Positions 45,448 through 55,445 of a stretch of 64,000 nt of DNA are shown here, one piece after another. The translations under genes and the position numbers were made by a program. Position 1 is the stretch's first letter. Each line of letters begins with the position of its first letter. Source of the stretch: Flavobacterium sp. MDT1-60 (GTDB lineage Bacteria > Bacteroidota > Bacteroidia > Flavobacteriales > Flavobacteriaceae); contig NZ_CP062159.1 in NCBI RefSeq assembly GCF_014844035.1, positions 3,410,001-3,474,000 of the forward strand. Reading direction: 5' to 3'. The notes under the pieces are model-generated. The model had not been told where the DNA came from. It did not search any database and worked only from the letters and a program-made list of their open reading frames with translations.

Positions 45448-46821
45448 TTACTGAAATGAGTATGCAACCATTCTAAAAGGTGTCGTTGTACTTGTAAAGG
45501 TATACGCAGTATAACCCGAAACTGGTGTTTTAGCAAAATAAAGTCCCTGAGGGTTCATAAACTGGTCATCAAGTGCTTTTAAGAAAGATGGAGTTGCAAT
45601 TGCGGGTGAAGCTGCAGTTGCTACTGATTTCCAAACTCCCGGAACTAAAGTCACAGTTTTGTTTGTTGCATTACTTTGAATCGTAAAATAATGATATCTT
45701 CTCGCAATTGTTACGGCTGGGTTTGAAACAGCAGCAAATCTGTATTCTATATAACTTGTTCCGTCAGGATTATTAAACCAAGGTTGTATTCTGGTAATCA
45801 TTAAACCTGTACCTGCCAATGCTTCTGCATTTGCTAATAGAGATAGAAACAAAGGAGAATTTGCCGGTTCCGGTTTTGTAATATTATAGATATATGCATA
45901 TACATTATTAGCGCTTCCAGGCAATAATATTTTATAATCATCTGTTAAAACAAGAGGCTTAGAAGAGTACTTTATTATAGCAGTAACCCCATTCGTTCCT
46001 GTGGCAGTAAAACTTCCATCAACATCATTGTATACAAAATTGGTTAATTTTTGTCCAGCAACTTCTACAGCCGGGCTTACTACAATTCCGGTTGGCGTGT
46101 AACCAACTCCCATGTTATAACTTACAGAATAACCAGCTTCTATGGAATTTGCTTCTGCAAAACGGGTTACATCTGAAAATGAGAAATCAAACTGGTGTTT
46201 TGCTGTTCCGTCATTAGTTTCTAATAATCTAAAAAGCGGACGCGTATCATCACCTACTACATTATCAATCATGTCAATGTTTTTTGGCAAATCAGTCCAA
46301 TCTTGTGCAGTTGCTTTTACAAAACGTAATTCCTTAGCAGTTCTGTTTGTTTTAAAAATGATTTCACCATTTTCCTGTCCGTAATATAAAAACTGAAAAT
46401 CTCCTAAATATCCTTTTGCTCTTAACGCCGCAATTGGATAATTATCTGACTCTGATAAAAGATGAATTCTGTTCTTGGTAGTAAAAACTACACTAACAGT
46501 ACTTCCTAATTGAATTTCGAATTCACTTTTATAAACGTTGGTATCACTATCAAAATCAGAAGCCATTTGTACAGTCCCGTCTTTGGCAAATTTGAATAAA
46601 TGAGTATATCCGCCTAAAACGGTATTATCAGTAAAATAAACCGCTTTCCATCCAAATTCCGAAGAAAGTAACAGATTATTCAATTCTGATTTTTGAGCAT
46701 TTAAACGCTCTGTTGGCGTTTGGTCAAACTTTTGTTCAGCATCTGTATCATTATTACAGCTGCTCAATTGCAGCACTAAAAATGCTGCAAATAAGTACTT
46801 ATATATGTGTTTTACTTTCAT
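45448..46821 (-). CDS. DUF4302 domain lipoprotein
   Basis: 457 residues with a lipoprotein signal (FLVLQLSSC, lipid Cys at 22), then NNDTDAEQKFDQTPTERLN and EFGWKAVYFTDNTVLGGYTHLFKF, the start pattern of DUF4302 proteins. Beta-rich, no catalytic motif seen. Last gene of the sigma/FecR/SusCD locus, 10 bases after the metallohydrolase gene. It probably sits at the cell surface with SusD and may bind the imported substrate (inference). Confidence 0.85.
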   Translation of the reverse strand: MKVKHIYKYLFAAFLVLQLSSCNNDTDAEQKFDQTPTERLNAQKSELNNLLLSSEFGWKAVYFTDNTVLGGYTHLFKFAKDGTVQMASDFDSDTNVYKSEFEIQLGSTVSVVFTTKNRIHLLSESDNYPIAALRAKGYLGDFQFLYYGQENGEIIFKTNRTAKELRFVKATAQDWTDLPKNIDMIDNVVGDDTRPLFRLLETNDGTAKHQFDFSFSDVTRFAEANSIEAGYSVSYNMGVGYTPTGIVVSPAVEVAGQKLTNFVYNDVDGSFTATGTNGVTAIIKYSSKPLVLTDDYKILLPGSANNVYAYIYNITKPEPANSPLFLSLLANAEALAGTGLMITRIQPWFNNPDGTSYIEYRFAAVSNPAVTIARRYHYFTIQSNATNKTVTLVPGVWKSVATAASPAIATPSFLKALDDQFMNPQGLYFAKTPVSGYTAYTFTSTTTPFRMVAYSFQ

Positions 46822-46831
46822 AATAATTTTT

Positions 46832-47692
46832 TTAATTATTTATTACAGCTGTTGTATTTTTTTCGGCTTCATCTCTTAAAGCGTAGAAATCCATGTTGAA
46901 AGCTTCTTTGAAATATTTTACTACAATTGCTTCCTTTGCTTTTAACGCAGCATAAGCAGTCGGACTTTCAATACCATCTAAAAACGCAGCATATTCTGCT
47001 TTAGAATAGATTAAAATCATTGAAGCTGTTTCTGCAAAATCTTCATTGATATTTGATCTTGCATAACTGGTAATAAAACCAAGTTCGTTCGATTCCGGTA
47101 TATCGTAATTGTACCAATCTGCCGTATAACCTCCTGGCGTTAGGGCTTTCCATGCTTTTTCATCAAATGGTTTATTTTGGTTCAAAATATGTATATACTC
47201 GTGCTGAATTGTGTGTATAAACTCTGATACGTTGTCACGATCTGATTGATCAATATAATCTGTTTCAAACAGAGTAACACGCTGTCCACCTTCGGCTAAA
47301 CCTAAAGTTCTGGTACCTACACTGTTTAAATTTACTCCTCCTACTAAAACAATTTCTCTTGGAGCTATTTTTTTTACGAAATCCGCCCCCCCGATTGTTG
47401 CATAACTTTTAAGCCATATTGTCTGTACAATCTCAAGTGCTGGTTGTACTTTATCAATTGTTGGAGGAAATAGATAGCGACTATTATCGACTGTATTTTG
47501 ATTCCATTTATATTGGACATTGATATTATATGGATTTAAATAAGTAGTTGTAATCCAATTATCTAATGCTGTTTTAGTTGGCTGTGTATAATCTAACTGA
47601 CTATCTCCCGGACGTTCATCATTTGCGCAGGAAATTATAGCCATCGAAACCATAACCAAAAGTGCTATTTTACTATATTTTATTAGTTTCAT
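46832..47692 (-). CDS. Substrate import-associated zinc metallohydrolase lipoprotein
   Basis: 286 residues with lipid Cys at 22 (MAIISCAND). Zincin motif HEYIH at 164-168 and a conserved INEDFAET (215-222) 48 residues on, which may give the third metal ligand. This fits the family of HExxH lipoproteins always found beside SusC/SusD-type TonB import genes. Probably cuts a peptide or modified ligand at the surface before import; the target is unknown. It sits between susD and the DUF4302 gene in a tight operon. Confidence 0.87.
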   Translation of the reverse strand: MKLIKYSKIALLVMVSMAIISCANDERPGDSQLDYTQPTKTALDNWITTTYLNPYNINVQYKWNQNTVDNSRYLFPPTIDKVQPALEIVQTIWLKSYATIGGADFVKKIAPREIVLVGGVNLNSVGTRTLGLAEGGQRVTLFETDYIDQSDRDNVSEFIHTIQHEYIHILNQNKPFDEKAWKALTPGGYTADWYNYDIPESNELGFITSYARSNINEDFAETASMILIYSKAEYAAFLDGIESPTAYAALKAKEAIVVKYFKEAFNMDFYALRDEAEKNTTAVINN

Positions 47693-47711
47693 AAGAATTT
47701 GCTTTTAAAGA

Positions 47712-49190
47712 TTATCTAGGATTTAGCTCAACACCTGTACTTGATGCATGCAATGGAATTTGTAAGGCTCTGCGGTTATCATCTTTTACTAATGTATTAA
47801 CCGGTTTATTTGCCGTTTCATGTTTCACTACAATATTAAAACGCTTGATATCAAACCATCTTAATCCTTCATGTATAAAATCTCTTCTTCTCGTTTCTGC
47901 AATCGCTTTTATATAAGAAGTCTGAACTGGCGTCATTGGATAAAATGGTGTGTATTCATCTGCAATAACCGGAAATCTTGCTACTACTTTGGCTTCAGTT
48001 ACTTTATCTGTTGTACTATTATATGTTGGTGTTCTTGTTGCTAAAAAGTACTCCAATTCTTCGTTTGCCAAAGCGGTCTGACCTTTCATAACATGTGCTT
48101 CGATTCTGTTTAAGAAAAACTCATCGTTACTTAATAAGACTTCGGCAACATAAGGATCTCCAATTCCAGCTGTTACGTTTGAATATTTAAAATATTCGTA
48201 AAACTTTGGAACAAATAAAGTGATACTGCTGTTTGATGAATAAAGATTATAATAATATGGTTTCCCAAAAAGATTTGTAGATCCTCCAAAAATTTCTGGC
48301 TGACGTGTACCTGATAAGTTAAAACGATTTAAATAATAAACTCTGCTTACAATTGTATTCGCAGAAACAATTAACAAATTTGTTTCAACACTACTTGCTC
48401 CATATTTTAATTGTTGATCTTCAACACCTATAGATTCATAAGCTGAATAATCTCTTAATTTACCTACTGGCTTTGAACCCAAATCATTTGATAATTCAAT
48501 AACTTTATCCCAATTTCCTTTTACTAAATAAAATCTGCTGGCAAAAGCTTTTGATGCATTTATATTAAAGTGAAATCTGGGTTCCTTGTAATCGTTTGTT
48601 ACATATTTTAAACCTTCTTCAATATCTTTTTCGATAAAATCAAAAACTTCAGCAACTGTATTTCTTTTGTATTTAGTCAATAATTCTGTTTCTGGTTTTG
48701 TTACATAAGGAACTCCTAAATCTGATGCTGCCGTAGCGGGGTTGTAACGTTTTGACCAAAGTGAAACCAACATAAAATGAGAATAAGCTCTGGCAATAAG
48801 TGCTTCTCCCTTTTGTGGATTAAGACTCGGTGAATTTCCTAATTCTTCAATTGCCTGTAAAGCCTTGTTTGCATGTGCAATTGCTTTATAGCATGCATCC
48901 CAATAGTAAGCTTGTGTATCAATATCTGCTGTTTCTGTTTGAATCAGCCAGTTATAGTTTTGTTCATTTTTTGGTAATGTTTCCGTCAATCCGCTATCAA
49001 AAACGTTATCTGACATTGTTTCGGCAATCTCAAAATAGCTCATTTGAGGGTAAGCTTCAACTAATAATTCTGATATTTTTGCAGGCGTATCAATTTCGGT
49101 TCTGTTATCTGGCTTTTCAGACAGAAAATCATCACAGCTAGTAATACAAATAAGTATTAACAGGGATAATGTTATTTTTAAGTTTTTCAT
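47712..49190 (-). CDS. SusD/RagB-family outer-membrane lipoprotein
   Basis: 492 residues, lipid Cys at 19 in ITSCDDFLSEKPDNR, with TPR-like helical repeats (ALIARAYSHFMLVSLW) and a C-terminal YIKAIAETRRRDFIHEGLRWFDIKRFN segment that marks the SusD family. It forms the ligand-binding lid over the SusC channel encoded just upstream (12-base gap). The ligand is not known; there are no glycoside hydrolases nearby, so a sugar is not specially favoured. Confidence 0.95.
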   Translation of the reverse strand: MKNLKITLSLLILICITSCDDFLSEKPDNRTEIDTPAKISELLVEAYPQMSYFEIAETMSDNVFDSGLTETLPKNEQNYNWLIQTETADIDTQAYYWDACYKAIAHANKALQAIEELGNSPSLNPQKGEALIARAYSHFMLVSLWSKRYNPATAASDLGVPYVTKPETELLTKYKRNTVAEVFDFIEKDIEEGLKYVTNDYKEPRFHFNINASKAFASRFYLVKGNWDKVIELSNDLGSKPVGKLRDYSAYESIGVEDQQLKYGASSVETNLLIVSANTIVSRVYYLNRFNLSGTRQPEIFGGSTNLFGKPYYYNLYSSNSSITLFVPKFYEYFKYSNVTAGIGDPYVAEVLLSNDEFFLNRIEAHVMKGQTALANEELEYFLATRTPTYNSTTDKVTEAKVVARFPVIADEYTPFYPMTPVQTSYIKAIAETRRRDFIHEGLRWFDIKRFNIVVKHETANKPVNTLVKDDNRRALQIPLHASSTGVELNPR

Positions 49191-49201
49191 GATTTTGACT
49201 A

Positions 49202-52200
49202 TTATAATGAAAGGTTTAAAGTAAAGGTATATTGAGATGTTACTGGTAAAGCAACTCCTCCTGAATTACGAAACTCAGGATCCTGACCATTTAATCTTTT
49301 ATCCGAATAAATTAACCATGGATTAACCGCTGATCCTTTTAAAGTAAAAGTACTTACTCCAATTTTTCTCTTGAAATCACTAGGAAATTCCCAACTCAAT
49401 GATATATTTTTTAATCGGACAAAATCACCGTCTGCAATACGAACATCTGAATAATTATACGTATTATAAGCTTTCGCAAGGTTACGTGCTCCATCATAAT
49501 TAGCATTTAAACGTCTGTCTGCAATAACCGGAACATTTGTGAAATTTTCATCTCCTGGATTGATCCAGCGATTTGTGAAATCTTTTGTAAATACAGTTAA
49601 ATCATCGTAAGTACTGTCGTAAATTGGATTCAATCGAACTTTGTTTCCGCCTGACCCAACAAAAAACACATATAAAGACCAGTTTTTGTATGTAAATGTA
49701 TTTGCTAAACCTATAGATTTATTTGGCTCGATTGATCCTTCATATTTTAAATATTTTGTAACATTTAAATTATCCTGAAAATTAGCTTCTGTAATATTAT
49801 TTTCAGCTCCATCCTGTAAAATAAATGTAGGTAGACCTTGATTATTTAAACCTGTAAATTGGTAGGAGTATAATGAATTTCTTGGATGACCAATTGTATT
49901 TCCTCCATTCGCATCAATTAAATCAAATGCTGTTGGCGTATTTTCTAACCTTGTAATTTCCTGGTTATAAACAGAAAAGTTAAGCGTTGTAGACCATTTA
50001 AAATCTTTGTTATCAAAGTTTTTAGTTGTAAATGCAACCTCTAAACCTTTAGTTTCCATATCTGCATTATTTCCTTGTCTGATTCTTTGACCTCCAATTC
50101 CGGAAGTAATTACATAATCGACTAAGTCAAATGCTTTACGACTATAAACATCTGTAGTAAATTGAACTCTATTATTAAACATTCCAAGATCTACTCCAAT
50201 GTTAGTTTCGAATTGTTTTTCCCATGTTAAATTTGAATTTTGCAATTCATCGATTCTAATTCCGGTTTCTCTGTCATCAAGAATAAAACGATCTGTCACG
50301 GCACTTTTGTAGATTGCCAAAGAGTTTGTTGCAGGTCCCGCTGTAGCTGTTAAACCATAAGAAGCTCTTAATGCTAAAGTATTTACCGATTCTACATTTT
50401 TCATGAATTTTTCTTCAGCAACATTCCACTTTCCACTGAAAGTATAAGTTGGCAACCATCTTGATGAATTGCTATTTCCTTGTCTGTTTGAGCCATCATA
50501 ACGTCCTGTCACAGATGCTGTGTAACGACGATCATAAGTGTATCCTACTTTACCAAAGAAACCTACAGTTCTTTCTTTTTCTTCATTAAAACCATAGTAT
50601 GAATCACCTCCATTAATTATTTTTTCAATTATTCTTGGATCTGTAAATGCTGTCAAACCTCTGTCATATTGTAAACCTGCAGCGGTAAAATTATCACTTG
50701 ACCTGTCTACTACTCTCATCTCAGTACCAAATAAACCTTCGACTTCATGTTTATCATTAAAAACATTTCTATAATTAACACTGTTTCTTAAGTTATAAGA
50801 TGTCATGTCGTTAGTAAATTTTCTTAAAAAACCTCCATTTGGTAAAACAGAAACTTTTGGAGCATTTAAATCATTCGGATCCTGATACAAAAAGATATTA
50901 TCGTTTCTTACAAGAGTATTAACTCCATCTTCCCCATCTGGTGTTCCGGCTTTATATGCGCCAACAACATTTGAACCTTCTAAAATTTTATGCTCACGAT
51001 TTGTATTTGCATAACGTGCTGAACCTGTCAAATTATAAGTTAAATGTGGTGATATTTTGTAATCTAAATCCAATTGAAAACGAATATCTTTTACCTCAAT
51101 TTCCATATAATTGTTGGCCAATTCGTTAACAATATTCATTTTTGCCCAGTTATTTCTATAGTATTCCAGATTACCATTTTCATCGTAAGGACGTAAGGTT
51201 CTGCTTGTATTTAATACGTAGTTAAAGGGATTGATATCAAAATCACGTGTTACTTTACCAAAAACAACATCTTTTTCGCTTTCGTAACTTCCGGGCGCAC
51301 CCTGATCACGAATAGACGCCAGTGTAGATAAGGTAATATTCAATCTGTCATTTACATAAAATGTACCTTTAATGTTACTTGATATTTGTTTTACATCATC
51401 GGCAATCGTCCATCCCGGATCTGTGTAAAAACCCAACGAAGCATAGAATGTATTATTTTTTCCTCCACCAGAAAAACTCAAAGAGTGATTTTGTGTAATT
51501 GATGGCCTAAATAATACACTAAACCAATCTGTATTTGCCAATTCATATTTTTTCAAGAAATTATTACGGCTAACAGGATCATTATTCACTAAATAAGTAC
51601 CTGTTTCAGGGTTATATGTGTTTATCGCTCTTCCTAAAATATTGTATGCCCCACCATATCTGCCATTCACTGTTGAAGGTAAATCAAGGTAGCCTTTAGC
51701 CTCCATTTCTTTAAAAATACTCATCGATTCCTGAGAATTTAAAATATCATATTGGCTGTAGTTTGGAACTGTTCTAACAGTTTGCTCCAAACCGTATGTT
51801 ATTTTTAATGGAGAATCTCTACGACCTTGCTTTGTTGTTACAACTACAACCCCGTTTAAAGATCTTGAACCATAAATTGAAGTAGCAGATGCATCTTTAA
51901 GAATTTCAATACTTTGAATGTCGTTTGCATTTAAACCTGCTACAGATGAACTTAATAGTGTTTCTGAATTTCCAGATGCTAAATCTGCAAATGATAAATT
52001 GATAATATCTTCCTGAACAACACCATCAATTACCCATAAAGGTTTTGTGTCTCCAAAAATTGAAGAAGATCCACGAACTGTAATTTTAGGAGCTGTACCA
52101 AAAGTTCCTGTTACGTTTTGAACAGTTACCCCTGCCGCTTTACCTTCAATCATTCTGCTCACATCGACAACCCCATCAACTTTCAATTCTGTTCCTGAAA

Positions 52201-52930
52201 TTTTGCTGATCGCACCTGTAAAAGTTCTTTTAGATGTTTTTTCGTAACCTGTCGTTACGACAACCTCTTTTAAGTTTTGACCTATTTCACTTAAAACTAT
52301 TGTTGGATTTGTATTTGTAGTACCAATTTCTTTGGTTTCCATTCCAACATAGGAAATCACAATCGTATCGCTATTTGCCGGCATTTCGATAGAAAAATTA
52401 CCATCAAAATCAGTTAAAACTGCAATTTTAGTTCCTTTTGCCATAACAGTTGCGCCAGGCAGAGGGCTTCCGCCTGAATCAGTTACTTTCCCCTTAATAA
52501 TTGGACCTGCAGCTAATATTTCGAATAGTGAATCATGATTTGTCGTACTTGAAAATGGATCTGCGGTCACATTTTTTTGTAATATAATCTGATTACTAAC
52601 TTCTGCGTAAGTAATATTGAAAGGCACTAAAATTCGGTTAAGGATACTCGACAAAGTTTCTTCATTTGCCTCGATACTTACCTTTTGATTTAATTGTGGC
52701 AGTCTTGAATTATAAGAAAATTTTACGTGTGCAGATTTTTCTATTTTTGATAACGCATTATCTAAAGTCAAATTTGCAACTGTAATCGTAACTTTTGTAT
52801 CTAGTTTTCTTTGCCCATTTACACTGTTTGCCATAGTAACACTTGAAAACACAAGTGCCAGGACAAACTGAAATAGCGTTATTTTCATGATTCGATGGAG
52901 TAATCGTTGTTTAACAACTGGTTTTTTCAT
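49202..52930 (-). CDS. SusC/RagA-family TonB-dependent receptor with STN domain
   Basis: 1242 residues. Order: signal peptide (about 15-40), a secretin/TonB short N-terminal (STN) domain (about 50-115, with TLDNALSKIEKSAHVKFSYN), a carboxypeptidase-like beta domain (IIKGKVTDSGGSPLPGATV, about 140-225), the plug with SRMIEGKAAGVTVQN and the SusC-type GSRSLNGVVVVTTK, and a 22-strand barrel ending in a hydrophobic strand TFTLNLSL. The STN domain and adjacent sigma/FecR genes mean transport is tied to transmembrane signalling of ligand presence. Confidence 0.96.
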   Translation of the reverse strand: MKKPVVKQRLLHRIMKITLFQFVLALVFSSVTMANSVNGQRKLDTKVTITVANLTLDNALSKIEKSAHVKFSYNSRLPQLNQKVSIEANEETLSSILNRILVPFNITYAEVSNQIILQKNVTADPFSSTTNHDSLFEILAAGPIIKGKVTDSGGSPLPGATVMAKGTKIAVLTDFDGNFSIEMPANSDTIVISYVGMETKEIGTTNTNPTIVLSEIGQNLKEVVVTTGYEKTSKRTFTGAISKISGTELKVDGVVDVSRMIEGKAAGVTVQNVTGTFGTAPKITVRGSSSIFGDTKPLWVIDGVVQEDIINLSFADLASGNSETLLSSSVAGLNANDIQSIEILKDASATSIYGSRSLNGVVVVTTKQGRRDSPLKITYGLEQTVRTVPNYSQYDILNSQESMSIFKEMEAKGYLDLPSTVNGRYGGAYNILGRAINTYNPETGTYLVNNDPVSRNNFLKKYELANTDWFSVLFRPSITQNHSLSFSGGGKNNTFYASLGFYTDPGWTIADDVKQISSNIKGTFYVNDRLNITLSTLASIRDQGAPGSYESEKDVVFGKVTRDFDINPFNYVLNTSRTLRPYDENGNLEYYRNNWAKMNIVNELANNYMEIEVKDIRFQLDLDYKISPHLTYNLTGSARYANTNREHKILEGSNVVGAYKAGTPDGEDGVNTLVRNDNIFLYQDPNDLNAPKVSVLPNGGFLRKFTNDMTSYNLRNSVNYRNVFNDKHEVEGLFGTEMRVVDRSSDNFTAAGLQYDRGLTAFTDPRIIEKIINGGDSYYGFNEEKERTVGFFGKVGYTYDRRYTASVTGRYDGSNRQGNSNSSRWLPTYTFSGKWNVAEEKFMKNVESVNTLALRASYGLTATAGPATNSLAIYKSAVTDRFILDDRETGIRIDELQNSNLTWEKQFETNIGVDLGMFNNRVQFTTDVYSRKAFDLVDYVITSGIGGQRIRQGNNADMETKGLEVAFTTKNFDNKDFKWSTTLNFSVYNQEITRLENTPTAFDLIDANGGNTIGHPRNSLYSYQFTGLNNQGLPTFILQDGAENNITEANFQDNLNVTKYLKYEGSIEPNKSIGLANTFTYKNWSLYVFFVGSGGNKVRLNPIYDSTYDDLTVFTKDFTNRWINPGDENFTNVPVIADRRLNANYDGARNLAKAYNTYNYSDVRIADGDFVRLKNISLSWEFPSDFKRKIGVSTFTLKGSAVNPWLIYSDKRLNGQDPEFRNSGGVALPVTSQYTFTLNLSL

Positions 52931-53019
52931 AATTTTGGTTTGTTTTGATTAATACTATTCGCGTGTATTTTAAGAAACGTACTGAATTGCTCTTTACAGA
53001 GAGAAATTCAATTTTATTA

Positions 53020-53054
53020 GTGTCGAAATGTTACAGCATTTCGGCACTTTTTTT
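53020..53054. terminator. Strong hairpin between fecR and susC
   Basis: GTGTCGAAATG (53020-53030) pairs with CATTTCGGCAC (53037-53047) with one G-U, followed on the plus strand by seven T. On the minus (coding) strand it lacks a proper T-tract. It sits in the 246-base gap ahead of susC, where it could be a weak operon stop, an RNA-processing site, or a terminator against antisense transcripts. Confidence 0.6.
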
Positions 53055-53176
53055 ATGCATTTGGTTTTTACATAGGCAATGACTGTAATTTTTAGTTTGG
53101 TTAATTTTTAGTTTTATTTTGGTTTTTAATTAAATTACTGAGCTTCTTCTATATAATTACAGTTATACAGATTAAA

Positions 53177-54289
53177 CTAATTACAACCTTCTGATGTGAT
53201 CGTGATTTGATTTCCATTCATCTCAAAATTGGTATTAGTTCCAATACTTTTACAAACAATTTTTAGTTTTTCTGTCAAAGGCTGATCACTGAGTGAAGTG
53301 GTAAGATGACAATCTTTTAGTTTATTTTTCGGATAATCAATATCAACTAAATAAGCTTGTTCTATTGTTTCAAAAATTTGTGAGACCGGAATATCTGTAA
53401 ATTCAAAACTTAGCTGTTCAATATTACCAACACTTTTTACTAATGTCTCATCTTGGGTAATATTTGTTATTTTGTTGAATTTCAAATCACTTCTTAAAAA
53501 TCGAAGTGCCTGATTAGGAAGCAGAACCACTTCCTGCTGATCTGATTTAGCTATCAGGTCATTTGATTTTACCTTAACTTTACCGGTGCGAACAAGAACT
53601 TCAACGTCAGGCTGATCAGAATAAGCTTTTATTCTAAAACTAGTTCCAACTACCTTGGTAACGATCTCGTTTGCATAAACATAAAAAGGTTTTCTTGGAT
53701 TTTTACTAATTTCAAAGAAACCTTCGCCGGATAAATAAACCTTTCTTTCGTTTCCGGTAAAGATTTTAGGGTAACTTAATTTACTATTGGGTTGTAACAA
53801 AACCGAACTACCGTCAGATAAAGTGATAATTTGCGGTTTACTGGAATTATTAGTTTGTTCAACTAACCCTTCGCTATTCTCATCGATTAACTCTTTGTAG
53901 GTAACAATATTGTCAGTCTTAAAATGATTATTATAAAACCAAACTGACATTAAACAGAGGAGTAAACTTGCAGCAATTCCTGCAAGAAAATATTTTCTTA
54001 AAAAAAATGTTTTTGAATTCTCTTCAGAATTACTTTGATTTTCTTTCTCTTCAATTTTGCGCCATACTGTTTGTAAGGCGTTATGAATATCTGAGGAAGA
54101 CAAATCAGATTCCGGAACTTTCATTGCTAACAATAAAAGTCTTGCATCCTGAACCAACTTAGCACGTTGGCGACTTTCTAAAGTCCATTCTTCCCAACCA
54201 TTTTCATCAATTTTAAATAAAATCCATGACTGGAAAGATTCGTCAGACAAAAAATCTTCAATTTGAGTATATGTGTTACGTTTTTGCAT
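53177..54289 (-). CDS. FecR-family anti-sigma factor
   Basis: 370 residues: cytoplasmic N-terminal anti-sigma region (1-100), a single membrane helix (101-119, FLAGIAASLLLCLMSVWFY), the periplasmic FecR domain (SDGSSVLLQPNSKLSYPKIF; VVGTSFRIKAYSDQPDVEVLVRTGKVKV) and a C-terminal STN-like DUF4974 domain (FEFTDIPVSQIFETIEQAY). It passes the ligand signal from the SusC STN domain to the sigma factor encoded just before it. Confidence 0.95.
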   Translation of the reverse strand: MQKRNTYTQIEDFLSDESFQSWILFKIDENGWEEWTLESRQRAKLVQDARLLLLAMKVPESDLSSSDIHNALQTVWRKIEEKENQSNSEENSKTFFLRKYFLAGIAASLLLCLMSVWFYNNHFKTDNIVTYKELIDENSEGLVEQTNNSSKPQIITLSDGSSVLLQPNSKLSYPKIFTGNERKVYLSGEGFFEISKNPRKPFYVYANEIVTKVVGTSFRIKAYSDQPDVEVLVRTGKVKVKSNDLIAKSDQQEVVLLPNQALRFLRSDLKFNKITNITQDETLVKSVGNIEQLSFEFTDIPVSQIFETIEQAYLVDIDYPKNKLKDCHLTTSLSDQPLTEKLKIVCKSIGTNTNFEMNGNQITITSEGCN

Positions 54290-54378
54290 CTAAAAATAAG
54301 GTTACAGAAACATAGAGGACAACACTCTTATTATATACTCATCAAATTGTGATTTTTTTTATTTTTTTTAAAATAAAA

Positions 54379-54990
54379 TTAAAAACTACTTGAAAATAGC
54401 ATAAGAAATATGGTAAAACTCCCTTTCCATTCCTTGCGAAGGCTAAGTAAACCACGATGTAGCAAATTACTAGCTGATTGATAATTAACATCCAGCATCT
54501 CTGCAATTTGCTCTACAGTCAGACCCTGATGATAACGAAGATATAGCGCTTCTTTTTGTCGTGCCGGTAAATCGTTCAATAAATTATTTAAATGAATAAC
54601 TTTTTCTTTTGTAGCATAATCATCGTCAATAAGTTCATAATCAACTGAAAACTCCAAAAGAAATGCAATAGAATCTGTACTGGTTGTTTTACGAAAAATA
54701 TGGTCTCTCTCATACAAACGAGCAATTCTTTTTCGTACGCTGGATAATAAATATGCTTTGACAATTACCGAACTTTGAAGTGCATTTCGATATACCCAAA
54801 TATCAGTAAATACATCCTGAATACAGTCCTGTACTTTTTCTTCATATGGAGAAAGTGAATTGCCATAACGTACCAAATCGGTATAATATCTTTCAAACAA
54901 CATCGAAAATGATTTTTCATCACCTTCTCTTAAATTATTCCAAAGCATTGCATCATCAATACTATTGAATTTTAAAATCGCATCCTTCAT
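54379..54990 (-). CDS. ECF RNA polymerase sigma factor (FecI-like)
   Basis: 203 residues. Region 2 (SFSMLFERYYTDLVRYGNSLSPYEE...DCIQDVFTDIWVYRNAL, about 28-75) and region 4 (LPARQKEALYLRYHQGLTVEQIAEMLDVNYQSASNLLHRGLLSLRKEW, about 142-190) are seen; these are quoted from longer stretches in part. The C-terminus ends in Phe/Leu residues. It should recruit polymerase to the susC-susD-DUF4302 promoter when released by FecR. Written evidence motifs: LFERYYTDLVRY and LTVEQIAEMLDVNYQSA. Confidence 0.95.
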   Translation of the reverse strand: MKDAILKFNSIDDAMLWNNLREGDEKSFSMLFERYYTDLVRYGNSLSPYEEKVQDCIQDVFTDIWVYRNALQSSVIVKAYLLSSVRKRIARLYERDHIFRKTTSTDSIAFLLEFSVDYELIDDDYATKEKVIHLNNLLNDLPARQKEALYLRYHQGLTVEQIAEMLDVNYQSASNLLHRGLLSLRKEWKGSFTIFLMLFSSSF

Positions 54991-55116
54991 CTTCTAATTT
55001 GGGGTAATGTGTTTAACAGACTTTTTACTTAAGGAATGCATTTATTTAACATTTTCCTTTCATTTTGTTTGCTAAATATATAAAAGCTTAAATTTAAAAG
55101 CCAATTTTTTTACATA

Positions 55117-55155
55117 AAAAAAACAGTTTCTTAATGTAGAAAACTGTCTTTTTAT
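55117..55155. terminator. Putative terminator hairpin
   Basis: An A8 run, the stem ACAGTTTCT / AGAAAACTGT, a loop of TAATGT, and a TCTTTTTATT end. It may be active in either direction between the sigma gene and the GIY-YIG-like gene; no close gene uses it obviously. Confidence 0.6.
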
Positions 55156-55384
55156 TAGATTTTTCGGGGGCTTCAGCTAAATGTTAAAATTATATTTTCT
55201 TTAACATATTTTTATGAAGTGTAATACTTTACTTATAATTGTATTGGCGTTTTTTTATTAATATGTTCAATTGAACTTTTTTATAGATTAGTTTAATCTG
55301 TCCTGGCAGCGTTTAAAACCATAAACATTATGTTATTCTTGTAATCAGTAAACAACATAAATGAGAAATAAATGATGTATTTGA

Positions 55385-55422
55385 TAAAAAAAAAGCCTTA
55401 CTAAATTAGTAAGGCTTTTTAA
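55385..55422 (-). terminator. Rho-independent terminator of the GIY-YIG-like gene
   Basis: AAGCCTTACTA/TAGTAAGGCTT form the stem, with a run of at least nine T after it on the minus strand. It starts 23 bases after the gene stop. Confidence 0.88.
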
Positions 55423-55445
55423 TGATTTTTTATTTAAATAACTTT

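Larger units (their letters stand above)
54991..55445. other. Gene-free region upstream of the sigma factor gene (455 bp)
   Basis: Apart from two terminator hairpins (55117-55155 and 55385-55422) only AT-rich sequence is seen. The sigma gene promoter must lie near its left end, but no clear TAnnTTTG was found there, as might be expected if it is weak or read by another sigma factor. Confidence 0.4.

Noticed and set aside
45448-54990. Polysaccharide utilization locus
   Set aside because: SusC and SusD are present, but no carbohydrate-active enzyme lies in the operon, and the metallohydrolase and DUF4302 genes point to another substrate.
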